This document shows, one piece after another, positions 25,101-37,441 of a stretch of 64,000 nucleotides of DNA. How positions within the stretch are numbered: position 1 is the stretch's first letter; each line of letters begins with the position of its first letter. A program made the translations under genes and the position numbers. The DNA lies in NCBI GenBank assembly GCA_028583415.1, contig JAMYWD010000998.1, positions 186,001-250,000 on the forward strand, read 5' to 3'. The stretch is from Protea cynaroides. Taxonomy: Eukaryota > Streptophyta > Magnoliopsida > Proteales > Proteaceae. Below the pieces are notes generated by a model. It saw nothing but the letters and a program-made list of their open reading frames with translations. It ran no database searches and was not told the DNA's origin.

Positions 25101-25850
25101 TGCAATGCCCTGAGCTTTTCATGAGCCTAGATCAAGGGCCAAACCCATGTCACATTTCATCGCCACTTGGCTGTTCTACCAATTTGGTCTACCATAGTGC
25201 ACAATCAAAGAACTTAGTTGATCGGATGTCCCTTGATAGTCTAACACCAAGGTCAATCAATAAAATCACTTTGGTTAGAGACTGTCAAGCTCCCCTCATT
25301 CTTGTCCAAAATCCTCGCTAGAGTTTCTTTCAATCCAAAATCCAACAACACCAATGTTGGTTGAAGAAAATCCTCACCTTTAAATTACATGAAACCCTTT
25401 AAAGGGAATAACCAAGTCATCCCTACCGTGCTGAAATTAAGTCAAACTTTCAGTACCAGGTCATAAATGGCAAATTTCAAATCTAGGTATCATGCCAGCA
25501 AAGTCCATGACACCACTTCCATTGATGTCATGTTTTGTGCCTTCACCAATAAAGCATGAGCAAAAAAAAAACTTAAAAAACTGCCAAGGAATTCACCATC
25601 ATTTCAAATATGTCCAGTACTCTATAGGTTCAAAGTCAAGAGACTTCCAAGATTGGTAAGATTTCAACCCTAAAGGTTCAAAGTCAACAAAGCTTTCCTG
25701 TGTGGGTCACTTTCAAGCATCCTAAAGGTTCATAGCCATAGAGCTTCCAAGAAGGATATTCCTATTTTCAATCCCGAAGGTCCAAAGCTGGTAGGAACTG
25801 CCAAGATGAGTCATTCAGTATCACCCTATAAGTGACCTTCTGAGTTCTTA
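22156..25850 (+). other. A2 internal region without recognised genes
   Basis: Mixed unique sequence with two A-rich runs (22920-22960, 23250-23310). Short open frames occur on both strands but none carries a retroviral motif. They may be remnants or captured DNA; nothing can be named. Confidence 0.6.
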
Positions 25851-25854
25851 CTCA

Positions 25855-26160
25855 TTTCAGAATCAAATGTAGAGCCCTAGCTCATCCAAAGATCATATCA
25901 ATCTCAGATTATTAGTGAATCAAATGCAGAGCCCTAGCTCATCCAAAGATCAAATCAATCTCAGATTATTAGTGAATCAAATGCAGAGCCTAGCTCATCC
26001 AAATTTCAAATCAATCTCAGTCTATAAGTAAATCAAACATAGAGCTCTAGCTCATTCAAAATTCAAATCAATCTCAGCCTATAAGTGAATCAAATGCAGA
26101 GCCCTAGCTTATTCAGAAAGTCAATCTGCCCTAGCTTATTCAGAAAGTCAATCTCAAAAT
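25855..26160 (+). repeat. ~58-bp tandem repeats ('gcagagccctagctcatcc')
   Basis: About five units, also sharing 'caaatcaatctcag' and 'agtgaatcaaatg'. Confidence 0.85.
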
Positions 26161-26204
26161 CTCAATCAAAGAAGCCTCATCTCAATCAAAGGAAAGACAT
26201 CAAA

Positions 26205-26545
26205 TCCGAGCCCAAGCTCATGCAATCAGCCTTGTATTCACAGCCTAGCTCCATACAAGAAGAGGTTTATCAGCCTACAAATGGATAAAGTCGGGTCCAA
26301 ACCCGCACATACCTTGCATTGAGTTCCACCTCAGCAAGAAGAGGTTCCCAACCTACAAATGAGCCTTGTATTCACAACCTAGCTCCATACAAGAAGAGGT
26401 TTATCAGCCTACAAATGGATCAAGCCGGGTCCAAGCCCGCACGTACCTTGCATCATGAGTTCCACCTCAGCAAGAAGAGGTTCCCAGCCTACAAATGAGC
26501 CTTGTATTCACAGCCTAGCTTCATACAAGAAGAGCACTCACCAAT
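26205..26545 (+). repeat. ~130-bp tandem repeat, about 2.5 units
   Basis: Units share 'agcctagctccatacaaga', 'aggtttatcagcctacaaat' and 'gttccacctcagcaagaaga'. Confidence 0.85.
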
Positions 26546-26576
26546 CTTCCAAGAAGAGCAAACCTTCTTGCCAGTC

Positions 26577-26625
26577 GAACTACGTTTTGGGCTTGATTTC
26601 TAGGACACCCTTAGAATACGTAGGC
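26577..26625 (+). other. Double-stem module (A2 internal, near polypurine tract)
   Basis: Outer stem CTACGT/ACGTAG; inner stem TTCTAGG pairs with CTTAGAA (one G-T wobble). It is the only copy outside an LTR. Confidence 0.75.
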
Positions 26626-26730
26626 AGTTTAGGAAGAATTACCCTAAGTGCAGCCCAATAAACAATATCACTCATACCCCAAAAATGTGGTTCTTTTATC
26701 TTTAGCCTTCAATTGATAACAATCTCGGCT

Positions 26731-26743
26731 AAAGAGGGGCATC
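26731..26743 (+). other. Polypurine tract of copy A2
   Basis: AAAGAGGGGCATC directly precedes the 3' LTR and is the expected plus-strand primer. Confidence 0.85.
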
Positions 26744-28630
26744 TCTAAGCACCCCATTTTTGCCACCCTCACCTTAAGTGAACCAATATGGCAGGTTTCC
26801 GACCTTTAACCCAAAGATTTGTGATTCTCCACTGATCCCCACAGCAGGTTCATGGGCTATTATCTGCATGGATGCATAGATCATAGAATTATCTTCGAAA
26901 TGAGACCAGAATTGCTCAATTCCGATATCAAATGAAGAAGATATGACCATTTTAGTCGGATGATACATATAAGGGAGGTTTCTGAAATTATTACAAATAA
27001 TAATAATCCCAGGGGCCTTCATGCAAATTATCCTAAGTCGGACTGTTTGAATTTCAAATCATCATATCTTGATCATCCGACATCGGATTCAGATGATTCC
27101 AAGACCATTATTCTTCATTCATGATGTTATACAAAATGGACGTAAAAAATCTCAGGTAGAAGTCACCAGTGGGTCCCATGCAAGCTTGCATGCAAAGTTA
27201 TCGTTAGAACTTCAAAGCTTCATATCATTTCCGTTCTACGTCGGATTCAAACGATTCCAAGGCCATTGTTCTTCATTTGTGATGTCCTACAAAATGGACA
27301 TGGAAAATCTCGGGTAGAAGTCTCCGGAGGGTCCCATGCAAAATTACATATGGAAATGGTCATTTAATATTCAAAAATTCATATTTTGATCATCACATAT
27401 CCAAATCAGGTGATTTCAGTCTCATTACGTTCCATTTATAGTGCTCTACAAAGTGGACGTAAAATATTTCCGGTAGAAGCCTCCGAAGGATCTCATGCAG
27501 ATGGTCAGTCAAATTATCGATAATTGGTCTGTTTAAACTTCAAAAATTCATAGGTTGGCCATTTTATTTCCAAATGAGTTGATTCAAGCTCCAATATTCC
27601 TCATTTTTAATGTTCTACAAAGTGAACACAGAAAATGTGGAGTAAAGGCTATTGGAAAATTTTGTACGGAACGACAGTGGAAGTAGCCTATGAAATGACA
27701 GAGAGAGAAAATCCAGTTAATTCCAATCAATCCAGTCAACTCAGTTCAAACCAAGCTAGTCTTGGCCCAACCTAGTTAATTCCAGTCAATCCAGTCAACT
27801 CAGCTCAACCCAAGTCAGTCTTGGCCCAACCCAGTCAATCCTTGTCAATCCGGACCAATTCATGGTGGTACATATGCATGTATTTATTTCATATATTATT
27901 ATATAATATATAATATATTATAATATATCATATAATATATACATATGTCTTATATGTATATTATATTATATATATTAATATATTAATATATTATATAATT
28001 ATATATATATATATATATATATTTTATATATGGAAAAAAAAAGAGGATCCAAAGAGAGAAGAAGATATGGGAAAAAATAATAAAAAAAGGGGGAAAGGAG
28101 GAAAGACCGAAAGAGGAAAGAGAGAGAGAGAGAGAGAGCGGTGGAATGGGAGAATAAAAAAGGAGAAAAAAAATGAAAAAGGAAGGAGGATCGAGAAGAG
28201 GGGAAGAGGGGAGAAGATTGAGAAAAAAATAATAAAAAAAAAGGAAAGGAGGAGAGAATCGAGAGAGAAAGGAGGAAAGAAAAAAAATATAGAAAAAAAG
28301 AGGAGAGAGAGGCGAGATGGAGAGAGGATCGAGGGGCCAAAAAAAAATCAGAATAAAAGAAGAGGAGGGAGAGAGGCCGGAAAGAGGAAGTGAAAAAAAG
28401 AAAAGAAAAAAAAGAAAGAGACCGAAAGGAGGGAGGAAGAAAAAAAAATAAAAAAAAAAAAAGAAAAGAGGAAAGAAACCGAGAAGAGAGAGAAGAAGAA
28501 AAGGAAGAAGCATGAGGTGGAGAGGAGAAGAAAAATTAGAAAAGAAGGGGAGAGAACCGAGAAGGAGGAGGTGGAAAGGAGAAGAAAAAAAGCAGAAAAA
28601 AAAATGGAGAAGGAGGAGAAAACCGAAAGA

Positions 28631-28670
<40 letters not shown>

Positions 28671-30138
28671 CGTTGAGAAGAAGAGGGAGAAATCGAAAGA
28701 GAGGCAAGAGCGAGAAGAAGAAGAAGGAGAAGGCAACCACTGGAGGTGGCTCTGTGATTCAGGTAAGCCGCTACCCCCATCTTCTTTTACTCCTCTTGCA
28801 CGATCACCGATCCACCTTGAACCCAACCTCCATCTCCTACATGAACCACATCTATCCACACCTGCTGCCTTAATACCACCATGCACCACCACTTAGAAAA
28901 ACCTGCAGCCATTACTCGTTGTCAAACCACCAACCCAACACCCTATTGTCCCATACTCTCCACGTAACCTGCTGCAACCACTTACCTCCTCATTAACCAA
29001 ATCCAACCCTTAATCCATCCCTACATCATTTATCTAATTACAACCCTTTGATTTCCCATCAATCCTCTGATCTCATATGTTTTAATTTAATGTGAAATCT
29101 GATGTGAATGTGTTTGAGTTTCATATCTATTGACCCGAATGCTTGAATTTCATGTAATCAAAATTTGATTCGAATGAATTTGAATTTGATTAAGATTAAT
29201 TCATATGATTCAATATATTTTTGAATAAATTTGATTGGTTGGGTGATGATCCTATTTTAGTAATGAAATTAAGTATGTACCATGGGATGATAATTTTATT
29301 TTGATTGTGATGAAATTGAATTGATTCCATCGATTAGGTAAATATGTGATTGATCTCATCGTAATAAAATTGAATTGATCCCATTAATTATGGGAATTTT
29401 GATGAAATTGAGTTGATCTTATCGATCATGTGAATCTTGATGAATTTGATCCGATCATATGAATTTGTAATTGAATTGATCAGATCATATGGAATTTTGA
29501 TTGATCCGATCATATGATTCTTGATGAAATTGAATTTAAGTTGACTGTGGAATATTGTGATGAAATTGTAATTGATCCGATCGTATAGAATTATGATTGA
29601 TTCAATTATGGAATTATGATGAAAATTGATCCGATTATGGCATTATAATGAAAATTGATCCGATCATATGGAATTTTGATGAAATTAAAATTGATCCGAT
29701 CATATGCTTGGAATGATATGATTAAAATTGAACCATTGTTCTTGGAGTTTTGATTTGATCCGTTGATCATAATTTACTTTCATTTGAGTAATCTGAATGG
29801 TTAGATTATTAATTTGAGTAATCTAAACCGTTGGATTATCTTCAAAGTGATGTAAATGGATATGAATGATTAGATTATCATGATAAGTGATCTGGACCGT
29901 TAGATTATCTTTGGAAGTGGTTGAAATAATTTTGAACGGTTAGATTACCATCAATAGTGATTTATACCGTTGAATTTTTTCATCTTGAATATTCGTATGC
30001 AGACACTGCCATAATTGGAATGATCACATTGCCATAATTGAAATAATCACATTGCCATGATTGGAATGATACACATGTTTATTGCCATATTTGTCTGCTA
30101 CACTTACTCACATGCTATATTAAATGTTTATTGTCACA

Positions 30139-30952
30139 ATTAGGGTAGAAAACCCTAAAAAAAATGGAAACAAAATAACATTTAGGGTAGAAAACCCTAA
30201 GATGGAAAGAAAATAATAATTAGGGTAGAAAACCCTAAAATGGAAAGAATATAACAATTAGGGTAGAAAATCCTAAAAATAGAAATAAAATAATAATTAG
30301 GTATAAAACCCTAAAATGGAAAGAAAGTAACATTTAGGGTAGAAAATCCTAAGATGGAAAGAAAATAGCAATTAGGGTATAAAACCCTAAAATGGAAAGA
30401 AAGTAACATTTAGGGTAGAAAACCCTAAGATGGAAAGAAAATAATAATTAGGATAGAAAACCCTAAAATGGAAAGAATGTAACAATTAGGGTAGAAAACC
30501 CTAAAAAATAAAAATAAAATAACAATTAGGGTAGAAAACCCTAAAATGGAAAAATGTAACAATTAGGGTAGAAAACCCTAAAAATAGAAATAAAATAATA
30601 ATTAGGGTAGAAAACCCTAAAATGGAAATAAAATAATAATTAGGGTAGAAAACCCTAAAAATGGAAAGAAAATAATTAGGGTAGAAAACCCTAAAAATGG
30701 AAAGAAAATAATTAGGATAGAAAACCCTAAAATGGAAAGAAAATAACAATTAGGGTAGAAAATCCTAAAAAATGGAAAGAAAATAGCAATTAGGGTAGAA
30801 AACCCTAAAAAATGGAAATAAAATTACAATTAGGGTAGAAAACCCTAAAATGGAAAAAAAGTAGCAATTAGGGTAGAAAATCCAAAAAAATAGAAATAAA
30901 ATAATAATTAGGGTAGAAAACCCTAAATATGGAAAGAAATAGCAATTAGGAT
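30139..30952 (+). repeat. Telo-box hairpin minisatellite in the A2 3' LTR
   Basis: Nearly the same number and order of units as 16158-16975, with a few units changed or rearranged around 30600-30740. Confidence 0.93.
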
Positions 30953-31417
30953 CTTGCCATGCTTAGAAGATAGCATACTAGATCATGCCATATAGGCTCT
31001 TGCCTTATTTGCAATACATGCCATATTTGAAAGATTTTTAAACAATCTTACTGTATGTGAATTTCTTGTCATAAATGTTTTATGTGCCATATTTAGATAG
31101 AATATTCTATTTTTTGGCAATAACTTATTTTATGCAACACCCTAGTTAAACTGCCATATATGTACACTTCTAGAAGACAATGTAGGTGTGGGGACGTGCA
31201 TTTAGGCACCCACATTCTTGGGAAGGGCATAATGGGAATAATAAAACCTTAATAAAGAAAGAGAATTCTTTGCCAAACCTTCCAAAATTAGAATTCAGAA
31301 TGAAAAAGGTAATTTAGGACGATTTGCCCCTCGGCAAACCCTAAACCTAGAATAGGTTCTCAATCCCAAACCTAGAATAGATTCTCAATCATTAACCTAT
31401 GAAAAGGTTATCCATTT

Positions 31418-31466
31418 CAAACTACGCGGATTCTGATTCCTAGGGCAAACCCTAGGATACGTAGGC
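31418..31466 (+). other. Double-stem module (A2 3' LTR, no. 1)
   Basis: As at 17445, but with GAACT changed to AAACT just outside the stem. Confidence 0.72.
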
Positions 31467-31904
31467 TATTTGGGAGAAACCCAAATTCGGATCCACACCT
31501 TAGTCCACTTGGACTATCCATAGATCCACTAGGATATTTACCTTAGTCCACTCGGACTATCCATAGATCCACTAGGATACCCCCCATATTTTAACCCAAA
31601 AAGGGTTATCCAAATCTTAGTCCACTTGGACTATCCATAAATCCACTAGGATATTTACCTTAGTCCACTCGGACTATCCATAGATCCACATAGGGTTATC
31701 CACATTTCAACCCAGAATGGGTTATCCATATTTTGACCCAAATAGGGTTATTCTTAGATCCACTAGGACTATCTATTAGTCCACATGGACTATCCAGATC
31801 CTAACCCATAGGATTTCTCAGTCTTTCAAGCATAAATTTCAACTTGAACAAAGAACTTAATCATGCATGAGCATAAATCACAACCATAAACTTTAATCAC
31901 ACCT

Positions 31905-31954
31905 GAACTACGATGGTAAACCTGATTTTTGGAATAAATCCGTAATACGTAGGC
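31905..31954 (+). other. Double-stem module (A2 3' LTR, no. 2)
   Basis: Same as 17931-17980. Confidence 0.7.
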
Positions 31955-32251
31955 AATCTGACGGATACAGATTCGGTTCAATGATATCAAACCCCTTGGT
32001 TTGGTTTGGCTTAGCAAATATAGTCTAGCATAGGAAAGGTATAGGAGACCGATTTCAATCGGGCGGTTTGGGTGCCTAACCCCTTCCCATAACCGTAACC
32101 TGACGCTTACCCAATCTCTGATGGACCAAAATTCCAATCTAAGGGTCATGAGTCAATCGAAGTCTTACCTTGGGGTGAGATTTCACATTTCTAAGGTCCT
32201 AGACCTAAATCAAGGTGGCGACTTCTAAAGATTTCCATCTTTGTCCTCACA

Positions 32252-32256
32252 GTCGC
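32252..32256. other. Target-site duplication GTCGC (right, copy A2)
   Basis: Matches 12714-12718. Confidence 0.93.
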
Positions 32257-33692
32257 ACCCAGGGTTGATCAGGACTCCGACCCTACCTCCGACCCTCAGT
32301 TAACAGAGTGGTTTTTAAATCTATAATTAATTCTAATTAAATTCTATCGACTTTGTTAGGTCTTCTAGTATTATAATAACATTTTAAAAGTGATTCTAAA
32401 GCTTGGAAAATTATCTTTTAGCAAGCTAAGGTGAGGAACCAGAACTCCAAACTAATTGGTTAATAACAAAACTGTTTTCTATTTTCTTGAGTCCTATGCC
32501 ATGCTTGATTCTATGCGTATATGTTTGTAATGTACATACAGCATGCCATCCAATATTTCTATTACTTGTTCATGCATATTTACTTTATTGTTTATAACAT
32601 GATGATGATGATGATAGGAATAGGCATGTGCTTGTATGTGTGTGGTTGATGTACTTGATGCGAGCGAGTATCAGGGGAGTGTGATGAGAACGTTAATAAA
32701 CGTTAACCTTTGGTGAGTCTCAGCACTTTAGCTCTATCTCTAACTCAAGTCTTGTGCTTTGGCATCGTCGTATCGCCATTACTTTAGCAGAACTATTATG
32801 TCGTAGAGTATCAGGGGAGGTGGTCTCGGTTCTTGTAGTCTCTGACTCTACCGGGGGGCCTTAGCTCTATCTCTATGGACATTCTGAGGGATGCTGGGGT
32901 GAGGCCTTGGATACACTTTTGGCATTAGGATTGGTTAGTTGCGAGCCCAGTTTACAGCCCTCGCCAACAGGGGCTTACGTGTTGGTATGGCAATATATAG
33001 CAATAAACGTTAACCTTTGTTATATAATGTTCATGGTTGGGTGCATGTGAGTCGACGATAAACGTGATCTTCGGGTGATGTCACACACTTTTGTATAGAG
33101 GCGGGGTCAATAAACGCGGCCTTTGACTACGTAAACCTTTCTATTGCATACTGTAAACTTTAAACCGGAACAAAGATATAAATTGATGGCATGCATATGT
33201 ATTGCTGCATTGTTTTGGCTACTCACTGAGCCGTGATGTGTGCTCACCCCTCGACGTCGAATATTTTTAGTTGATGATGCAGGTTATACCATTGAAGATT
33301 ATATGAATGCGTCTGCGTACGGGAACGTGCCAGCAATGGAAGCTGGAGCTGAAGTAGATACACACGACTCCTCTTGCGAGTGCAACTCGTGTGTATTTGA
33401 TTAGATATTTTATAAGTTTCTTTATTTGGATTTATTAAGACATGTATTTGGTATTTAAATATTTATGTCTTAGTTGAAACAGAATAAATTGTTATTTAAA
33501 TTTTAATATCACATAGATTCTCAGTTCTTCTTATTATAAGACTTCTGCTATTGTATATTTACTCTGATTATGATTACGGATGTGTGTAAGTTTAGATAAC
33601 GCGGGGATAGCCTACTCGAGATCCTGGTTGAACCGTTGGTTTGCTAGCGGTTCATCACACCATTCTGAACAGTGCAGAATTGGGGTGTGACA
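32257..33692 (+). mobile_element. Tekay 5' LTR, second part
   Basis: Continues the LTR and ends GGGTGTGACA. With the first part the LTR is 2291 bp. No coding content. Confidence 0.92.
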
Positions 33693-33695
33693 ACT

Positions 33696-33707
33696 TGGTA
33701 TCAGAGC
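33696..33707 (+). other. Primer-binding site, initiator tRNA-Met
   Basis: TGGTATCAGAGC lies a few bases after the 5' LTR end, the usual plant gypsy primer site. Confidence 0.93.
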
Positions 33708-33969
33708 ATCTCAGGCCTTGTCCGCTAAACTAACATACATTCGAGACAATTGTGAACAGAGATAGGATAAAAGTAAAAACAGTAATATAAACACACTGTA
33801 AGCACAAGTGATGGTTGAGACTAAATTTAAAAAGAGAATAATGCATCTATTAAAGGGGAAACAAGTTACATACAATGAGTGAGAGAAACAAAATGTATAT
33901 ATATAACTAAAGCAGAGTACAGTCCATAACCCGGACAGTTACTCTGTAGTACAAGAAAAAAAAATACAA

Positions 33970-35172
33970 TCAAGAAGCTGGAGGCGAAGGAGGAGGCGGG
34001 GCCTTACGATCTCGGTCATAGTCCTCAGCATAAACTCTAGTAAACCTGGCTATCTGAGTCTGGGTCGTCTGCAGACTAGCTGTGAGTCGGCTACCCTCCG
34101 ATCAGTCGCACGCTGTACCTCTATAAGCTCTCCCATCCGTGTGTCTGATATTCGCTGGGCGGCTAACAGCTCATCCACTCTCACACGCTGAGCGTCTAGC
34201 AACTCCTCCATCCTCATATCAGATCTGCGCTAAAGATCTCCATCATGTCGAAGGTGGGAGTGAAGGACCAGCCGCATGCGAAGGACCAGCCTCAAAGTGC
34301 GGGGAGCCGCCTCGGAAGAAGTGCCAACTCTAGCCGGATGTGTAGGGGAAGACGGTGGTATCGAGTCGACATCCATATACATACGGTCGTCATCGTCGAC
34401 GGGATCCACACGAGCTCTAGCAGCGGTAGCAGCGGCCTCAGCGTCAGCCATCTCAATGCGAGTCTAAGGGTGCACCATCGCGTTCCTCTCCTCATCACTA
34501 ACCTGGGCATCCCGTATACCCATCTTGCAGATAGCCTCCCAATCTAGAGGCGACGAGAAGGTCTTCTCCTGGATCTTCTCATCTACCAGGGTATATCAAA
34601 AACTCGGGTCAGCCGAGAAACCCTCTCATAGTGCCCACTCGTGGGATCAGATTATGCTTTGGATAATCTTACGTAAGACCCATGGAGCCGGACGCAGTAA
34701 CGGGCTCTCCGCTCGCCGATCGGGTCGGGAATAGTTGGTTGTCGATCTCGCCCTCATCTCTATAGAAACAAACCGTGGCTCTCCAGGGCGCACAAGTACA
34801 CCATGGGGCCGTCATAAGGTATGCCCAACAGATCGGCCGCCACCGATAATCAAAAGAAATGTGCACCCCTTTAACATAACTGGTGATGCGCAACTCCTGA
34901 CCATGTTCAACGTCATTGTAATTCCCCATCACCTGGAGATTACAATAGAACTGGCGCACCAAATCCGGACATGTGCACGCGTCGTAGGTGATGACAGGGA
35001 GCCACCCCATATCACCAAATGCCCTCTCTACGTTGAACAAGGCTAGCTCAGCCAAGTTCACCAAACGACCACCCTCTACTTTCTTACGAGCATAGTCGGC
35101 ATACTATGCCTCAGCTTCATTGGAGCGGAAGTGAAGCAGATCACAAACTCTGGGTACCTTGGTACGAGCCAT
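33970..35172 (-). pseudogene. Antisense additional ORF upstream of Tekay gag
   Basis: A ~400-codon reading frame runs opposite to gag-pol between the primer site and gag. It starts MARTKVPRVCDLLHFRSNE at 35172 and ends with a Pro-rich KAPPPPSPPAS before the stop at 33970. The central part (35064 on) contains NVERAFGDMGWLPVITYD and ISFDYRWRPICWAYL. The C-terminal third is Asp/Ala-rich, then basic, and is possibly coiled. In-frame stops (for example within the EAEA segment near 35108) and frameshifts break it. Extra antisense ORFs at this place are known in some plant Ty3/gypsy lineages; their function is not settled, and similarity to plant transposase-like proteins has been proposed. A captured host gene is the alternative. 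Confidence 0.7.
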
Positions 35173-36108
35173 GGTATCTGCAAAATAAGAAAGAGAAGGA
35201 AAATAAGGAGTTAATAGGATAAAAATCTGAAATTTAATTTAATAACGACGTAAGTTGACCATAAAACCCCATTTTTCACCATACAAGTGGGCATGAGAAC
35301 TTACGTAGGTTTAAACATACCCTACAACCCACATGCAGTAGGAAATTTTAACTGACGATGTCCAATTTGAAGAAATTCAAGAAAAATCAAAAATGTCGAC
35401 AAATTAGGGCAAAAAGGGAAAAATTTAAGTTTCTCGATAACCAACTGATGAAACTCAGAAATTTTTGAGGACTTTCGTTCCTCGAGACACCAATAACAAA
35501 AGCCCCCAATAAAAATCAAATTTTTACAGTTGGAAAAAGTTTAATTTGAAAAATACAAGTTAAATGAACAAAAACCTAGAAAAGAAAACCTAAAAACAGG
35601 TAAAAAAAAAAAGGAGAGAACATACCTGTATGGATGACGTGGACGTCGAAACCCAGAGTCAAACCGATCAAAAACAGTGGAGTAGCACTGTAGCAACTCA
35701 GAGAGGAGAGACGAGACGAAACGGAGGAGAAATAATAGGAAATGACTCAAAATCGGATCTTAAAAATCTGATTTTTAGTCTGAGGGTCGGACAATTCGAC
35801 TAGAACCATCGACCCTCGGCTCTCGGGAATCTGACAGAAAACTAAGGGTCGGAACTGAGGGTCGAATACCCATCGGCCATCGCATCGACCCTCAGCTCTC
35901 GGGAAGAACAGGTCATTCCCAGGGTCGGATACCAAGGGTCGGACATACCATCGACCCTCACCATCGACCCTGCATAGAAAAGACAGTATTTTTTTATAAA
36001 ATGAGCTAGACTTGGAATTGATTATCGGTTAGCGTGCCTACATGAAATATAAATGACTTCTCACCTTTTTTGATAATTTTCAGGCACTACCAATCACAGA
36101 AAGGAATT
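35173..36108 (+). other. Tekay pre-gag region with GAGGGTCG/CGACCCTC cluster
   Basis: Non-coding. 35780-35970 holds about ten copies of GGGTCGG/GAGGGTCG-type words in both orientations, the same words as in the LTR. Confidence 0.7.
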
Positions 36109-37303
36109 ATGTCTGGACGTAGAGTGACCCGACAAACCCGGAATGCAGTTCCACCACCACCACCCGTGGAGGAGACCAGTCATGAAAACGATTATGCACC
36201 GGGTAACCTAGAACCGGAAAACCCTATAAATTTGCCACCTCCACCACCAGAGCTAACAACCGTGGTGATGAATCTGGCTCAGCAGCTGCAACAGATGCAA
36301 CAAGCATAAGCTCAGATGCAAGTTGCGATGGGTATTATGTTCCAAGCCACGCACGCTATACCTATGCGGACGGGACAAGCCGGTGCAGCACCGGTGGGTA
36401 ACCACCCAGACACCTCGGACACCTCAACAACTCCTTTGCACAGATTCCAGTATAGGCTCCGGAAGAAGCTCAGGTTAATTACCAGTATGCACCCCATATG
36501 TTTGGGACAAACCCCCAAAATCAGTTGGACCACTCTCGACTAGTGGAGAGATTCTTGAAGATGAAACCCAAGGAATTCAACGGCAAACCGTCTGATCCGT
36601 TGTGGCCAGCACCTTTGGATAGATGAGATGGAGAGAAATTTCCTCATGATGACTATCACGGAGGAAGAGAAAGTATTATGTGCCACCTTTATGCTCAAGG
36701 GCGACGCACATCATTGGTGGAAATCCACGAAGGCATATCTATCGACCAAGCACGCCCTACTAACTTGGGCTATATATAAAGAAGCCTTCTTTGAGAAATA
36801 TTTTCCACGGAGCTTCGGAGATTCTATGGAAAAAGAGTTCCCGAGTTTATATCGGGGACAGATGATCGTGGACGCATATCAACAGCACTACGAAGAGCTG
36901 TTTTTTCTTTGCACCAATTAGCATGCAAGAAGAAGACACCAAAACCCGTAGGTTCATCACGGGACCGAGAGGAAACATCAGAGAACATGTTCTGGGCTTA
37001 GAAAAGAGAATTTATAATGAAGCTGTCCAGATTGCTCGAGTTATTGAATCGAGCCAGAAGGAGAGTTATTTTACTCAGAACAGAGGCATCAAAAGGCCAG
37101 CCGAAAATTCTTACAATGGAGGCAATAACAGGACATATAAGCCTTTTCGTCCTCAAAATTTTACTGCTGCAACCAAGACTACTTCAGCAGCTCAACCTCA
37201 GCAAAAGCCAAATTCTGAAGGGCCGAAGTTTTTTAACTGCAACCAATCAGGACATATGGCAAGGGAGTGCCCTAAGCCCAAGAAGCAATTCCATCAGGGA
37301 TAG
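36109..37303 (+). pseudogene. Tekay gag, broken
   Basis: The start MSGRRVTRQTRNAVPPPPPV at 36109 follows the non-coding leader; the Arg/Pro-rich N terminus and a Gln-rich stretch are typical. A CAA-type codon became TAA at 36307. Frame shifts near 36540-36630 separate this from the capsid-like part MERNFLMMTITEEEKVLCAT and GDAHHWWKSTKAY (36628 on), and another break occurs at 36919. The last segment (36923-37303) has a basic region and a zinc knuckle FNCNQSGHMAREC in which the first Cys of CX2CX4HX4C is Phe. The product would be the structural Gag of a chromovirus but cannot be made intact. Confidence 0.85.
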
Positions 37304-37441
37304 GTATATGCTGTTACGTCTGAGGATGCGGCCGCATCACCCAATGTGGTCACAGGTATGACCGAAACTTTTTGAAGTTGTAATTACACTGTGTGAGCAT
37401 GTAGACTAAGTTAAAATAAATCACAGGTATCGTACCTATAA

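Larger units (their letters stand above)
12719..32251 (+). mobile_element. Non-coding Ogre/Tat-like element with giant LTRs (copy A2), 19.5 kb
   Basis: Two LTRs of 5559 and 5508 bp flank an 8466-bp internal region. Termini are TG...CA, except that the 3' LTR starts TC. A 5-bp duplication GTCGC flanks it. The primer site matches tRNA-Arg and the polypurine tract is AAAGAGGGGCATC. No gag, protease, RT, RNase H or integrase motif is visible in any frame of the interior, which is mostly tandem repeats. It must have been mobilised by proteins of an autonomous relative. The first ~600 bp of the LTRs differ at about 11 sites by eye, so the insertion is fairly recent. Confidence 0.93.
26744..32251 (+). 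mobile_element. Copy A2 3' LTR (5508 bp)
   Basis: Co-linear with the 5' LTR throughout. It starts TCTAAGCACC (TG changed to TC) and ends TCCTCACA. Its (AT)n run (28001-28023) is shorter, its purine tract is 28034-28735 and its hairpin chain 31320-31805. Confidence 0.93.
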
